Shown here: positions 27,196 to 35,343 of the stretch, in pieces
Position numbering within the stretch: the first letter of the stretch is position 1
Layout of the letters: each line of letters starts with the position of its first letter
Source: Pseudomonas fluorescens
GTDB taxonomy: Bacteria > Pseudomonadota > Gammaproteobacteria > Pseudomonadales > Pseudomonadaceae
Assembly: GCF_902497855.1 (NCBI RefSeq)
Contig: NZ_CABVHU010000007.1
Span: forward strand, 186,001-250,000
Length of the DNA: 64,000 nucleotides
Reading direction: 5' to 3'
The notes under the pieces: model-generated
Databases searched by the model: none
Seen by the model: the letters and a program-made list of their open reading frames with translations, nothing else
Told to the model about the DNA's origin: nothing
Made by a program: the position numbers and the translations under genes

Positions 27196-28375
27196 CAGGA
27201 CGCGTACCCAGCCCCATGGCCTGCCGCGCGAACCAGCGCTTGGCCGGTGGCAGCAGATCAAGACCGAGCAGGCCGATATTGCGGCCCAGGGAAATCAGCG
27301 GCTGAGTGCTGCCGAACAAGCGGGTGACCTGATCGGAGAAGCCCACGGTCAGACTCTGATCCAGACGCTGGCGTTCCCGGTAGCCCTGCAGGGTGGCGAA
27401 GTTGCCGGGCGGGCTTTCACTGCTCAGCAGCGCTTCGGCCAAGGCCTGGGCATCGCGCAGGGACAAATTGAAACCTTGCCCTGCAATCGGGTGCAGGCTG
27501 TGAGCGGCATTGCCCAGAATCGCCAGATGCGCACGCACCTGCTCTTCGGCCTCGATCAATGACAACGGATACAGATGCCGTACGCCAACCTGCTTCAAGG
27601 TCCCGAGACGGTAACCGAACACGCCCTGCAACTCGCTGAGGAAACTTCGCTCATCAAGCGCCGCCAGCCGTTGCGCGCCCATGCCCAGACGGGTCCAGAT
27701 CAACGCGCAGCGGTTGTCCGGCAATGGCAACAACGCCATCGGCCCCTCATCGGTGAAGCGCTCGAAGGCCATGCCGTTGTGCGCTTCACTTGGCGTGACG
27801 TTGGCGATCAGCGCGCTCTGGTGATAGGGACGGGTCTTGATGCCGATCCCCAATTGCTCGCGCAGACCGGAGCGGCCGCCATCGGCGAGCACCGCAAGGT
27901 CGCATTCCAGGATGGTTTCATCGTTGAGGACCAGGCGATAGCCATCGGTCAACGGCTCCATGCGCGTGACCTCCGCCGGGCAACGCCAACTGATCACGTC
28001 CTTGTCCAGGCCTTGCCAGAGGCATTGGCCGAGCCAGGCGTTTTCCACCACATAGCCCAGCGCCGGTACGCCCTCTTCCATCGCCGACAGGCGCGCGGTG
28101 GAGAACCGTCCGCGGTCGGAGACATGAATCTGCTTGATCGGCTCGGCGCGGCGGGAAATTTCCTGCCACACGCCCAGCCGTTGATAAATCTGCCGAGCGC
28201 CGTACGACAGCGCCGAAGAACGGGCATCGTAGCTCGGCTGGTAGGTGTCGCCAGGAGCAAAGGGCTCGATCAGCACGATCTTCCAGCCACGGGCCTTGGC
28301 CCCGGCCTGCAAGGCCAACGCCAGGCTGGCGCCGACCAGGCCGCCACCGATGATTGCCACATTGACTCGACTCAT
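27188..28375 (-). CDS. ubiH: 2-octaprenyl-6-methoxyphenol hydroxylase
   Basis: A 395-residue FAD monooxygenase of ubiquinone synthesis. The N-terminal FAD motif is NVAIIGGGLVGASLALALQ, the DG motif is LAVLADGGRSGLRE, and the second FAD motif reads LGNAAHSLHPIAGQGFNLSL. The GNAA variant in place of GDAA is typical of UbiH and separates it from the downstream paralogue. Its start overlaps the pepP stop by four bases (ATGA), so the two are coupled. The C-terminus ends early in a short GTRPDA tail. Confidence 0.92.
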   Translation of the reverse strand: MSRVNVAIIGGGLVGASLALALQAGAKARGWKIVLIEPFAPGDTYQPSYDARSSALSYGARQIYQRLGVWQEISRRAEPIKQIHVSDRGRFSTARLSAMEEGVPALGYVVENAWLGQCLWQGLDKDVISWRCPAEVTRMEPLTDGYRLVLNDETILECDLAVLADGGRSGLREQLGIGIKTRPYHQSALIANVTPSEAHNGMAFERFTDEGPMALLPLPDNRCALIWTRLGMGAQRLAALDERSFLSELQGVFGYRLGTLKQVGVRHLYPLSLIEAEEQVRAHLAILGNAAHSLHPIAGQGFNLSLRDAQALAEALLSSESPPGNFATLQGYRERQRLDQSLTVGFSDQVTRLFGSTQPLISLGRNIGLLGLDLLPPAKRWFARQAMGLGTRPDA

Positions 28376-29706
28376 GCCGCTTGTGTCCGTGCGGCCGCCA
28401 TCAAGGCCTCGATCTCGGCGACCGTTTTCGGCACGCCATGGCTCAGGATTTCACAGCCGGTTTTGGTGACCACTACATCGTCCTCGATGCGCACGCCAAT
28501 GCCGCGCCATTTTTTCGCTACGTTCTGGTTGTCCGGGGCAATGTAGATGCCCGGTTCCACGGTCAGCGCCATGCCGACTTCCAGCACGCGCCATTCACCG
28601 CCGACTTTGTACTCGCCGACGTCGTGCACATCCATGCCCAACCAGTGGCCGGCGCGGTGCATGTAAAAAGCTTTATGGGCTTCGCGGGCGATCAATTCAT
28701 CGACCTCACCGTGCAACAGGCCCAGCGTCACCAGCCCCGCGGTAATCACCCGGACCGTGGCTTCGTGGGCCTGGTTCCAGTGTTTGTCCGGGGCGATCTC
28801 GGCAAAGGCGGCTTCCTGAGCCGCCAGCACCAATTCGTAGATCGCCCTCTGCTCTGGTGAATACTTGCCGTTGACCGGCCAGGTGCGGGTGATGTCGCTG
28901 GCATAGCAATCGATCTCGCAGCCGGCATCGATCAGCACCAGATCGCCGTCCTTGAGCACCGCGTCATTCTGCTGGTAGTGCAAGATGCAGCTGTTGCGCC
29001 CCGAGGCGACGATCGAACCGTAGGCCGGCATTTTTGCCCCGCCTTTGCGGAACGCGTAGTCGAGCTCGGCTTCGAGGCTGAACTCATGCAGCCCGGCCCG
29101 GCTGGCCTGCATCGCGCGGATGTGGGCCTGGGCGGAAATTCGAGCGGCCTCGCGCATCACCTTCACTTCTGCCGCCGACTTATACAGGCGCATGTCGTGC
29201 AGCAGATGATCCAGGGCAACGAATTCGTTCGGCGGCTGGGCGCCGAGGTGCGCTTTTGAGCGGATCACGTTGATCCAGTCCATCAGGTGCCGATCGAATT
29301 CCGGATTGCTGCCCATGGCCGAATACACCCGGTCGCGACCTTCGATCAGGCCCGGCAGAATGTCGTCGATGTCGGTGATGGGAAAGGCGTCGTCGGCGCC
29401 GAAGTCACGGATCGCGCCTTCCTGGCCGGCACGCAGGCCATCCCACAGCTCTCGTTCGGCATTGCGTTCACGGCAGAACAGCACGTATTCGCCATGTTCG
29501 CGACCGGGCATCAGCACAATGACGGCCTGCGGCTCGGGGAAACCGCTGAGGTACTGGAAATCGCTGTCCTGACGGTAGACGTGCTCGACGTCGCGGTTGC
29601 GGATGGCTACTGCGGCGGCGGGCAGGATGGCGATGCTGTTGGGTACCATCTGCGCCATCAGGGCCTTGCGGCGACGGCTGTATTCCGATTTCGGGATATG
29701 AATCAT
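28372..29706 (-). CDS. pepP: Xaa-Pro aminopeptidase P
   Basis: A 444-residue metallopeptidase that removes N-terminal residues preceding proline. The creatinase-like N-domain begins MIHIPKSEYSRRRKALMAQM. The pita-bread catalytic domain carries the dimanganese ligands: Asp in VLIDAGCEID and YASDITRTWP, His in HRAGHWLGMDVHD, Glu in LTVEPGIYI, and the last Glu in GVRIEDDVVV. It is positioned between ygfB (27 bases upstream) and ubiH, as in E. coli, where the same neighbours occur. Confidence 0.95.
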   Translation of the reverse strand: MIHIPKSEYSRRRKALMAQMVPNSIAILPAAAVAIRNRDVEHVYRQDSDFQYLSGFPEPQAVIVLMPGREHGEYVLFCRERNAERELWDGLRAGQEGAIRDFGADDAFPITDIDDILPGLIEGRDRVYSAMGSNPEFDRHLMDWINVIRSKAHLGAQPPNEFVALDHLLHDMRLYKSAAEVKVMREAARISAQAHIRAMQASRAGLHEFSLEAELDYAFRKGGAKMPAYGSIVASGRNSCILHYQQNDAVLKDGDLVLIDAGCEIDCYASDITRTWPVNGKYSPEQRAIYELVLAAQEAAFAEIAPDKHWNQAHEATVRVITAGLVTLGLLHGEVDELIAREAHKAFYMHRAGHWLGMDVHDVGEYKVGGEWRVLEVGMALTVEPGIYIAPDNQNVAKKWRGIGVRIEDDVVVTKTGCEILSHGVPKTVAEIEALMAAARTQAA

Positions 29707-29733
29707 GGGCAGATGGCTATTCCTGGCTCGCGA

Positions 29734-30294
29734 TTAGTGCAAAGACGGTTTGGCGGCAGCCGGTGCGTCCGGCTTTTTGGTCTCGGTGAACAGCAGCAGC
29801 GGCGCGACGCGCAGGTATTCCATGACTTCCATGTAGTCGCTCTCGCCGTCGTCGGACTCTTCCAGGGCGTCTTGCACCTGAGAAATGGCCGCCAGATCCT
29901 GCAACACTTCGGTAGCCTCGGTGCTCAACATGCTGCTGTCACGGCAGTTCAAGCCGAAACCACTGAGGAAGCCCTGGCACCATTGGCCCAGTGCAGCGGC
30001 ACGGTCAGCCAGCGGCTCGTCGTCGGTCGGCAGCAGCAAAACGACGGTCACGTCGTCGCCAGTGAGCTCGCCTTTGACCATCTCCTGCAAGCCGATCAGG
30101 GCGTTGCGGACATTATCCTGCGGCTCGTTTTCCAGCAGTTCGGCAGCATCGATCAGCCAGCCTTCGACATCGAAACCGGCACCGGCGCAACTGCGGCCGA
30201 GCAGCAGGCCATGCAGTTCGGCAGGCGAGACGTTATGACCACTGGAAGTCAGCAGGGTGGCGAAGGCTTGGTACGGGGAATTCTGAATGGGCAT
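29734..30294 (-). CDS. ygfB: YecA/YgfB family protein (UPF0149)
   Basis: A 186-residue all-helical UPF0149 protein. The start [15 protein letters not shown] and the motif [17 protein letters not shown], followed by the acidic [20 protein letters not shown], are the family's hallmarks. In P. aeruginosa, YgfB represses AlpA-dependent activity. Whether it has such a role here is unknown. The ATG at 30294 is chosen because family members begin here; the frame extends upstream only through REP DNA. It leads the minus-strand ygfB-pepP-ubiH operon. Confidence 0.9.
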   Translation of the reverse strand: MPIQNSPYQAFATLLTSSGHNVSPAELHGLLLGRSCAGAGFDVEGWLIDAAELLENEPQDNVRNALIGLQEMVKGELTGDDVTVVLLLPTDDEPLADRAAALGQWCQGFLSGFGLNCRDSSMLSTEATEVLQDLAAISQVQDALEESDDGESDYMEVMEYLRVAPLLLFTETKKPDAPAAAKPSLH

Positions 30295-30360
30295 ATGGGC
30301 AGCTAGGCGCCAGACGGCGCTATGTCTAGAATGAAGGCCTTGTATCCTACATCGACTACC

Positions 30361-30463
30361 CCTGTAGGAGCGAGCTTGCTCGCGATGGTCGCCAACGAAA
30401 ACGCTGGGTGCCTGACACCCCACGGCGTTCTCGGGTTCATCGCGAGCAAGCTCGCTGCTACAG
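30361..30463. repeat. REP doublet, GAGCTTGCTCGCGAA class
   Basis: Two inverted copies of GGAGCGAGCTTGCTCGCGA, each with TGTA or a close variant (GCTGCTACAG on the right). It occupies the divergent gap between ygfB and the ZapB-like gene, an unusual spot because promoters of both genes must lie around it. Confidence 0.85.
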
Positions 30464-30490
30464 TCCAATACCCATCAGACAGTGAAGACA

Positions 30491-30700
30491 ATGGAAGACA
30501 CCGACCTGCAAGCGCTGATGGCTAGACTTGAGTTGCTAATTGACCGAGTCGAGCAACTTAAGAGTCAAAACGGACTCCTATTAGCTCAGGAAAAGACCTG
30601 GCGCGAGGAACGCGCGCACCTCATTGAAAAAAATGAAATCGCCCGGCGTAAGGTCGAATCGATGATTTCGCGCCTCAAGGCCCTGGAGCAAGACTCATGA
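30491..30700 (+). CDS. TIGR02449 family coiled-coil protein, ZapB-like
   Basis: 69 residues, almost all heptad-repeat coiled coil (MEDTDLQALMARLELLIDRV, EQLKSQNGLLLAQEKTWREE). This family sits just ahead of zapA in gamma-proteobacteria and is thought to take part in division-ring assembly, like ZapB. A GTG nine bases upstream is in frame, but the ATG at 30491 has GAAG nearby and is preferred. Its stop overlaps the zapA start (ATGA), which implies coupling. Confidence 0.82.
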   Translation: MEDTDLQALMARLELLIDRVEQLKSQNGLLLAQEKTWREERAHLIEKNEIARRKVESMISRLKALEQDS

Positions 30701-31014
30701 GTTCAAGCAATAGCGTTACCGTGCAGATCCTCGATAAAGAATATTCGATCATCTGCCCCCAGGAAGAGCGCAGCAACCTGGTGAGCGCCGCCCGCTACCT
30801 GGACGGCAAAATGCGCGAAATCCGCAGCAGCGGCAAAGTCATCGGCGCCGATCGCATCGCCGTGATGGCCGCGCTGAACATCACCCACGATCTCCTGCAC
30901 AAGGAAGAACGACCGGATGTGCAGGCCGGCGGTTCGACCCGAGAGCAGGTTCGCGATCTGCTGGATCGCGTCGATCTGGTGCTCGCCACCGATCCCGATG
31001 CTACCAAGGGCTGA
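30697..31014 (+). CDS. zapA: Cell division protein ZapA
   Basis: A 105-residue protein that binds and bundles FtsZ filaments at mid-cell. The N-terminal region VTVQILDKEYSIICPQEERS and the following LVSAARYLDGKMREIR helix are diagnostic; a long C-terminal helix mediates dimerisation (DLLDRVDLVLATDPDATKG). It overlaps the ZapB-like gene by four bases and is followed directly by the 6S RNA gene, a linkage conserved widely in gamma-proteobacteria. Confidence 0.93.
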   Translation: MSSSNSVTVQILDKEYSIICPQEERSNLVSAARYLDGKMREIRSSGKVIGADRIAVMAALNITHDLLHKEERPDVQAGGSTREQVRDLLDRVDLVLATDPDATKG

Positions 31015-31044
31015 TTCGTCTCACCGGTTGAGGTATACTCGCAT

Positions 31045-31226
31045 CACTCCCTGGGGTGCTTGCCAGTTGACCACGTCCCTGAGCCGATTCGCACTACCCT
31101 GGAGGTTGCACGTTGGGCTGGTGTGCATGTCCGCTAGACGGAAAGCCTTAAAGCCTACTGCATCTTCCACCTTGAACTTTCGGGTTCAAGGGCTAAGTCA
31201 GCAGCGGTTCATCCGGGGAGCCTGAT
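31045..31226 (+). ncRNA. ssrS: 6S RNA
   Basis: About 180 bases between zapA and the cyclo-ligase gene, the conserved site of ssrS. A -10 box TATACT is at 31034-31039. The ends pair: CTCCCTGG at 31047-31054 with CCGGGGAG at 31213-31220. The internal part has GGGGTGCTTGCCAGTTGACC near the 5' end and TTGAACTTTCGGGTTCAAGG near the 3' side, consistent with the long, bulged hairpin that mimics an open promoter and binds sigma-70 RNA polymerase. Exact ends are estimated; the mature RNA may differ by a few bases. Confidence 0.88.
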
Positions 31227-31232
31227 TCCTGT

Positions 31233-31266
31233 CGATGCCGGTTTAGATACCGGCATCGGCTTTTTT
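31233..31266 (+). terminator. Terminator between 6S RNA and the cyclo-ligase gene
   Basis: GATGCCGGT and ACCGGCATC pair around TTAGAT or similar, followed by GGC and six T. It can end the 6S RNA precursor, with some read-through into the next gene. Confidence 0.75.
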
Positions 31267-31308
31267 ACGGGTACGCTTTACGTACTCGCCCTGCCGAAGC
31301 CGGAATTC

Positions 31309-31914
31309 ATGACCGAACCTGCGCTGCTGCCCCGCCCGCAACTTCGACGCATGCTGCGCAAGGCCCGCCGCGCATTGACCCCCAGTCAACAGCGCCAGGC
31401 TGCTCGCGGGCTGTACAAGCAAATGGCCCAACAGCCTTTGTTCCGACGCGCCAAACACATCTCCCTGTACCTGCCCACCGACGGTGAAATCGATCCCAGT
31501 GTGCTGCTGCGTGCCGCGCAACGCCGAGGCAAGGTCACCTATTTGCCGGTGCTCAGTGCCTGGCCGCGAACCAAAATGGTGTTCCAGCGAATTCGCCCTG
31601 GCGAAAAGCTCAAACCCAATCGTTTTCGCATTCTCGAACCCCGCCATAACCTCGCCCGGCAACGCAAGGTCTGGGCGCTGGACCTGGTGCTGCTGCCATT
31701 GGTCGGGTTTGACGATGTCGGCGGACGCCTGGGCATGGGCGGCGGCTTCTACGATCGTAGCCTGGCGTACCTGGCGCGGCGCAAAAACTGGCGCAAGCCG
31801 ACGTTGTTGGGGCTGGCCCATGAATGTCAGAAGGTAGAACGATTGGCTCAAGCGAGCTGGGATGTGCCGTTGCAGGGAACGGTGACGGACAAGGCCTGGT
31901 ATTACGCAGGCTAG
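31309..31914 (+). CDS. ygfA: 5-formyltetrahydrofolate cyclo-ligase
   Basis: A 201-residue enzyme that converts 5-formyl-THF to methenyl-THF using ATP. Motifs are KARRALTPSQQRQAA near the start, HISLYLPTDGEIDPS, and the active-site stretch VGFDDVGGRLGMGGGFYDRSL. It is positioned just after 6S RNA, as in E. coli where ssrS-ygfA is a single transcript. It runs convergently into the 55-residue gene on the other strand, 35 bases apart. Confidence 0.93.
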   Translation: MTEPALLPRPQLRRMLRKARRALTPSQQRQAARGLYKQMAQQPLFRRAKHISLYLPTDGEIDPSVLLRAAQRRGKVTYLPVLSAWPRTKMVFQRIRPGEKLKPNRFRILEPRHNLARQRKVWALDLVLLPLVGFDDVGGRLGMGGGFYDRSLAYLARRKNWRKPTLLGLAHECQKVERLAQASWDVPLQGTVTDKAWYYAG

Positions 31915-31949
31915 ACGCCACTGCGATCAGCGGCGTCGGCAAGACAGCT

Positions 31950-32117
31950 TCAGCGCTTGAAGGCCGATGGCTGCAGTTGTTGCGGTTGCTGTTGCGGCGC
32001 AATCTCGATCGGTGCATCAGGGTTGTTGTTCCACAGGCTTTGGGCGTAGCCGGTGGTCACGACGCCGAGGCCGAACAAAATCACCAAAATCCATAGTAAA
32101 TCCGGTTTGCGTTTCAT
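31950..32117 (-). CDS. Small single-pass membrane or secreted protein, 55 residues
   Basis: A small gene read on the minus strand. It begins MKRKPDLLWILVILFGLGVV, a basic start plus one hydrophobic segment, then TTGYAQSLWNNNPDAPIEIA and a glutamine-rich tail (APQQQPQQLQPSAFKR). GGGAGG lies 8 bases ahead of the ATG, a strong ribosome-binding site. It could be a signal peptide cleaved at GYA or a membrane anchor. I recall similar small proteins next to ygfA in other pseudomonads. Function unknown. Confidence 0.7.
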   Translation of the reverse strand: MKRKPDLLWILVILFGLGVVTTGYAQSLWNNNPDAPIEIAPQQQPQQLQPSAFKR

Positions 32118-32310
32118 CGATTGCCTCCCAAAGGCATATCAACACGATGACAGCAGCGGTTTCCGTTGTGGCCGTGCAGCAGCGTCTAGCTAAGAAGGCG
32201 CGCATTCTGCGACAACGTGAACCGACACGCAAACGCTGGCGTCAACCGACCGTCGGTTTGTCATAAAATTGCCGGACAACTTGCCCACTTACCTCGCAAG
32301 GAGCAAAACC

Positions 32311-32763
32311 ATGGCCTATTGGCTGATGAAATCCGAGCCCGACGAACTCTCGATCAAGGATCTGGAGAAGCTCGGCAAAGCGCGCTGGGACGGGGTTCGC
32401 AACTACCAGGCCCGTAATTTCCTGCGGGCCATGGCGGTGGGCGACGAGTTCTTCTTTTACCACTCCAGCTGCCCCGAACCAGGCATTGCCGGGATTGGCA
32501 AGATTGTCGAAGCCGCGTATCCGGACCCGACGGCGCTTGAACCGGAGAGTCATTACTTCGATCCGAAGGCTACCGCGGAAAAAAACGCCTGGAGTGCAAT
32601 TGATGTCGCGCATGTCGAGACGTTTACCAGGGTGCTGAAGCTGGATTATCTGAAGCAGCAGACGGCATTGGCCGAGATGCCGCTGGTGCAGAAAGGCTCG
32701 CGGCTGTCGGTGATGCCGGTTACACCAGAGCAATGGGCAGCGGTGATAGCGTTGCATGCTTGA
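32311..32763 (+). CDS. EVE-domain protein
   Basis: 150 residues, essentially one EVE domain: start MAYWLMKSEPDELSIKDLEK, then RWDGVRNYQARNFLRAM and EFFFYHSSCPEPGIAGIGKI, the aromatic and basic residues that form the pocket for modified bases in this PUA-like fold. EVE proteins such as the thymocyte nuclear protein bind modified DNA or RNA bases; the role in Pseudomonas is not known. AAGGAG precedes the ATG. The gene stands alone. Confidence 0.88.
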   Translation: MAYWLMKSEPDELSIKDLEKLGKARWDGVRNYQARNFLRAMAVGDEFFFYHSSCPEPGIAGIGKIVEAAYPDPTALEPESHYFDPKATAEKNAWSAIDVAHVETFTRVLKLDYLKQQTALAEMPLVQKGSRLSVMPVTPEQWAAVIALHA

Positions 32764-32788
32764 GCCTTGTAGCGACTGCAAGAATGCT

Positions 32789-32864
32789 TTCGCGAGCAGG
32801 CTCGCTCCCACACTGGATTTGAATTCACTGGAGATCCCCTGTGGGAGCGAGCCTGCTCGCGAAG
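32789..32864. repeat. REP doublet, GAGCGAGCCTGCTCGCGAA class
   Basis: Inverted copies of GGAGCGAGCCTGCTCGCGAA preceded by TGTG, between the EVE gene and a converging FliL-like gene. Confidence 0.85.
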
Positions 32865-32888
32865 AGGCCCGCCAGGACAGTGAAAATC

Positions 32889-33296
32889 TTATTGAATGAT
32901 GAGGTTGTTGAACAACAAATCCTCAACCACCGGCTTGCCGGTTTCATCGTTCATCACTTGTTGGGCCTGCTTCAAGGCCTCCTGACGCAGCTTCTCCTTG
33001 GCCTCGACATTGTTCATCGCCTCGGTGGTCTGCTGCGCAAACAACGCCACCAACTGATTTCGAATCAGCGGTTCGTTGGCCTTCACCAGCTTGGCCGCCT
33101 CGTCCCCGGTCACCCGCAACGCCACATCAGCCTTGTAGACCTTGAGCTTCGGTGTACCGTCCAGCCCATAGTTACCCACGAACGGCGGGCTCAAGGTGAT
33201 GTAATTGACCTTCGGCGCTGCACCTTCCTTGGCTTCTTCGGCCACCGCTGCCACGGGCAGAGACAGGGCCAGCAACAACATGATCCACGCTTTCAC
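32889..33296 (-). CDS. FliL-family secreted protein (non-flagellar location)
   Basis: 135 residues: a signal peptide read from a GTG start (VKAWIMLLLALSLPVAAVA as written in standard code) and a mature FliL-like domain. The latter contains YITLSPPFVGNYGLDGTPKL and ALRVTGDEAAKLVKANEPLI, as in flagellar basal-body FliL, but without the usual N-terminal membrane anchor in the form seen in motility operons. GTG is chosen because AAGGAG is 8 bases upstream; any ATG start upstream gives no signal. No flagellar genes are near. Its role is unknown; it may modulate some other membrane machine. Confidence 0.8.
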   Translation of the reverse strand: MKAWIMLLLALSLPVAAVAEEAKEGAAPKVNYITLSPPFVGNYGLDGTPKLKVYKADVALRVTGDEAAKLVKANEPLIRNQLVALFAQQTTEAMNNVEAKEKLRQEALKQAQQVMNDETGKPVVEDLLFNNLIIQ

Positions 33297-33446
33297 ACTT
33301 CGCTCCTTATCCGGTTTGCGGCCTAGCATATCGACCCGCCGCGCCAGCACAAGCTTATGGCGGCCTATCAGGGCGGGGCATGCTCGTTGACCCTTCAATT
33401 CACACACCTACACTTATCGGCCATCACTCCAAAAGGAATAGCCCTG

Positions 33447-34424
33447 ATGAAAGCCGTGCTGTGCAAAGCCTTCGGCCCTGCCGAATCGCTGGTGCTGGAA
33501 GACGTCGCCAGTCCTGTCGCGAAGAAGAATGAAATCCTGCTGGAGGTGCACGCCGCCGGGGTGAATTTCCCTGACACGCTGATCATCGAGGGCAAATACC
33601 AGTTCAAACCGCCCTTCCCTTTTTCCCCTGGTGGCGAAGCGGCAGGCGTGGTCAGTGCGGTGGGGGAAAAGGTCAGCCACCTGAAAGTCGGCGACCGGGT
33701 CATGGCCCTGACCGGCTGGGGCAGCTTTGCCGAAGAAGTCGCGGTGCCGGGCTATAACGTGATGCCGATCCCGCCGTCCATGGACTTCAACACCGCCGCC
33801 GCCTTCAGCATGACCTACGGCACCTCGATGCACGCGCTCAAGCAACGGGGCCATCTGCAACCGGGTGAAACCCTGCTGGTGCTCGGCGCTTCCGGCGGTG
33901 TCGGCCTGGCGGCGGTGGAAATCGGCAAAGCCATGGGCGCCCGGGTGATCGCTGCCGCCAGCAGCGCGGAAAAGCTCGCCGTGGCCAAGGCGGCCGGCGC
34001 CGATGAGCTGATCAACTACAGCGACACCAGCCTCAAGGACGAAATCAAGCGCCTGACCGACGGCCAGGGCGCCGACGTGATCTATGACCCGGTGGGCGGC
34101 GACCTGTTCGACCAGGCCATCCGCGCCATCGCCTGGAACGGCCGCCTGCTGGTGGTCGGTTTCGCCAGCGGGCGCATTCCGGAACTGCCGGTGAACCTGG
34201 CGCTGCTCAAAGGTGCTGCCGTGGTCGGCGTGTTCTGGGGTTCATTCGCCCAGCGCCAGCCACAGGACAATGCGGCAAACTTCCAGCAACTGTTTGGCTG
34301 GTTTGCCGAGGGCAAGTTGAAGCCGCTGGTGTCGCAGCTGTATCCGCTGAGCAATGCGGCGCAGGCGATCAATGACCTGGGCCAGCGCAGGGCGGTGGGC
34401 AAGGTGGTGGTGCAGGTTCGCTGA
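33447..34424 (+). CDS. NADPH:quinone oxidoreductase, MDR family
   Basis: A 325-residue zinc-independent medium-chain dehydrogenase/reductase. The quinone oxidoreductase opening is AVLCKAFGPAESLVLEDV, the NADPH-binding Rossmann motif is VLGASGGVGLAAVEIGKAMG, and the protein ends GKVVVQVR. Most members reduce quinones or activated alkenes. The start is ATG at 33447 after AAAGGAATAGCCCTG; longer in-frame starts add 30 residues that do not fit. It ends in front of a very strong bidirectional terminator that marks the left edge of the bacteriocin region. Confidence 0.88.
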   Translation: MKAVLCKAFGPAESLVLEDVASPVAKKNEILLEVHAAGVNFPDTLIIEGKYQFKPPFPFSPGGEAAGVVSAVGEKVSHLKVGDRVMALTGWGSFAEEVAVPGYNVMPIPPSMDFNTAAAFSMTYGTSMHALKQRGHLQPGETLLVLGASGGVGLAAVEIGKAMGARVIAAASSAEKLAVAKAAGADELINYSDTSLKDEIKRLTDGQGADVIYDPVGGDLFDQAIRAIAWNGRLLVVGFASGRIPELPVNLALLKGAAVVGVFWGSFAQRQPQDNAANFQQLFGWFAEGKLKPLVSQLYPLSNAAQAINDLGQRRAVGKVVVQVR

Positions 34425-34437
34425 ATCTGCTCACGAC

Positions 34438-34480
34438 AAAAAAGGCCAGAACAACGGACGAGGTTGTTCTGGCCTTTTGA
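34438..34480. terminator. Strong bidirectional terminator at left edge of the bacteriocin region
   Basis: AAAAGGCCAGAACAAC and GTTGTTCTGGCCTTTT are a perfect inverted repeat around seven bases. It ends the quinone oxidoreductase transcript and insulates the bacteriocin promoter. Confidence 0.88.
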
Positions 34481-34484
34481 TTGA

Positions 34485-34507
34485 TGTCTGCAGATCTTCT
34501 GCAGACA
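34485..34507. promoter_or_regulatory. Perfect palindrome upstream of the bacteriocin gene
   Basis: TGTCTGCAGA and TCTGCAGACA are perfect arms around TCT, about 105-127 bases before the bacteriocin start. ATTGATGTCT overlaps its left side and matches the pattern ATTG-NN-GT-NN used for the PrtN activator P-box of P. aeruginosa pyocin genes, but only one such unit is seen. It does not fit the LexA box, as the spacing of CTG and CAG is one base too long. Confidence 0.45.
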
Positions 34508-34611
34508 ATCGCCTAACAATAAATTTAACCTTGTTTGGCGGTACATATGTAACGCACCCGCTGATGAATATTTCTTCAACCTGACGCCATACAGACACAA
34601 GGAGTAACTGT

Positions 34612-35328
34612 ATGAGCAATCAAAACTGGACACCTGGCCAGCCTTACCATATAACTGTCACAAAAATAAACCCATACATGCAACAAACTTACTCACAAAA
34701 CCTCGGAGGTGGTGGGTATGACCGAACTGGCCGCACAAGAAATAGATCTCGTACCGGCACCGACTTATTTAAATTCTTAACCAAACAAGATATAGACGAC
34801 ATCAATGAAGCCATCTATATTTCCAACACCATTTTGGCTATCGAAGCACACAAGCCGAATATATTGAATCAGTTTCAAATCAGACTTAATCAACTACCCA
34901 CCACCCTTCAAGGTGAAATAAGCACAGCCACCAATAACTATGGTGGAACTCACGGCCTTTCACCAGCAGATGCTCTTACCCGACAACAAACAGCTGTAAA
35001 CCATCTAATCCACCAAAAAACCACCGACCAAAATGTTTATCAAACCAAGGCAAATGCGTTCTACGGCAGTGATCCGATAGTACGAACCCAACAAGACTTT
35101 ATCGAAGCATATCTTCGCATTCCGTCTTCGGAGGTCCTTTCGAAATGGACAGAGTCTTTCACCTCGGCATATGCAGCGCAGTTAGCGGCAGAAGAGGTAA
35201 GACAGTTAACTCACCGATCCCAAGCCCTGACTTCTCAGACAAATCAAGCAAGAGCGGAAGAGCAGTTAGTTGCAATTCAAAAAGCAGAGGCCGAGAGAGC
35301 AGCACGCGAAAGAGCTGCTGCAGAATAG
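34612..35328 (+). CDS. N-terminal fragment of the interrupted bacteriocin
   Basis: 238 residues that would be made if the amber codon is obeyed: start MSNQNWTPGQPYHITVTKIN, a glycine-rich early segment (GGGGYDRTGRTRN), then largely helical DNA-derived sequence ending in a charged coiled coil (AEAERAARERAAAE). In S-type pyocins the N-terminal third binds a TonB-dependent outer-membrane receptor, so this piece alone could occupy a receptor but could not kill. The receptor cannot be identified by eye. Confidence 0.55.
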   Translation: MSNQNWTPGQPYHITVTKINPYMQQTYSQNLGGGGYDRTGRTRNRSRTGTDLFKFLTKQDIDDINEAIYISNTILAIEAHKPNILNQFQIRLNQLPTTLQGEISTATNNYGGTHGLSPADALTRQQTAVNHLIHQKTTDQNVYQTKANAFYGSDPIVRTQQDFIEAYLRIPSSEVLSKWTESFTSAYAAQLAAEEVRQLTHRSQALTSQTNQARAEEQLVAIQKAEAERAARERAAAE

Positions 35329-35343
35329 AAACGGCAATTCGAA

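Noticed and set aside
30482..30490. GTG start three codons ahead of the ZapB-like gene
   Set aside because: The ATG at 30491 has the better-placed purine-rich sequence and matches the expected N-terminus.
34485..34507. LexA (SOS) box ahead of the bacteriocin
   Set aside because: The CTG and CAG half-sites are 11 bases apart rather than 10 and the middle is not AT-rich as expected.
35320..35335. Programmed readthrough or pyrrolysine-like recoding at the bacteriocin TAG
   Set aside because: No conserved downstream stem or stimulatory element is evident, and bacteriocins of this family have no known recoding. A point lesion or sequencing error is the simpler explanation.
35329..35343. Internal restart of translation after the amber codon
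   Set aside because: No Shine-Dalgarno sequence precedes the TTG at 35344 or nearby codons. Restart is not excluded but is not supported.
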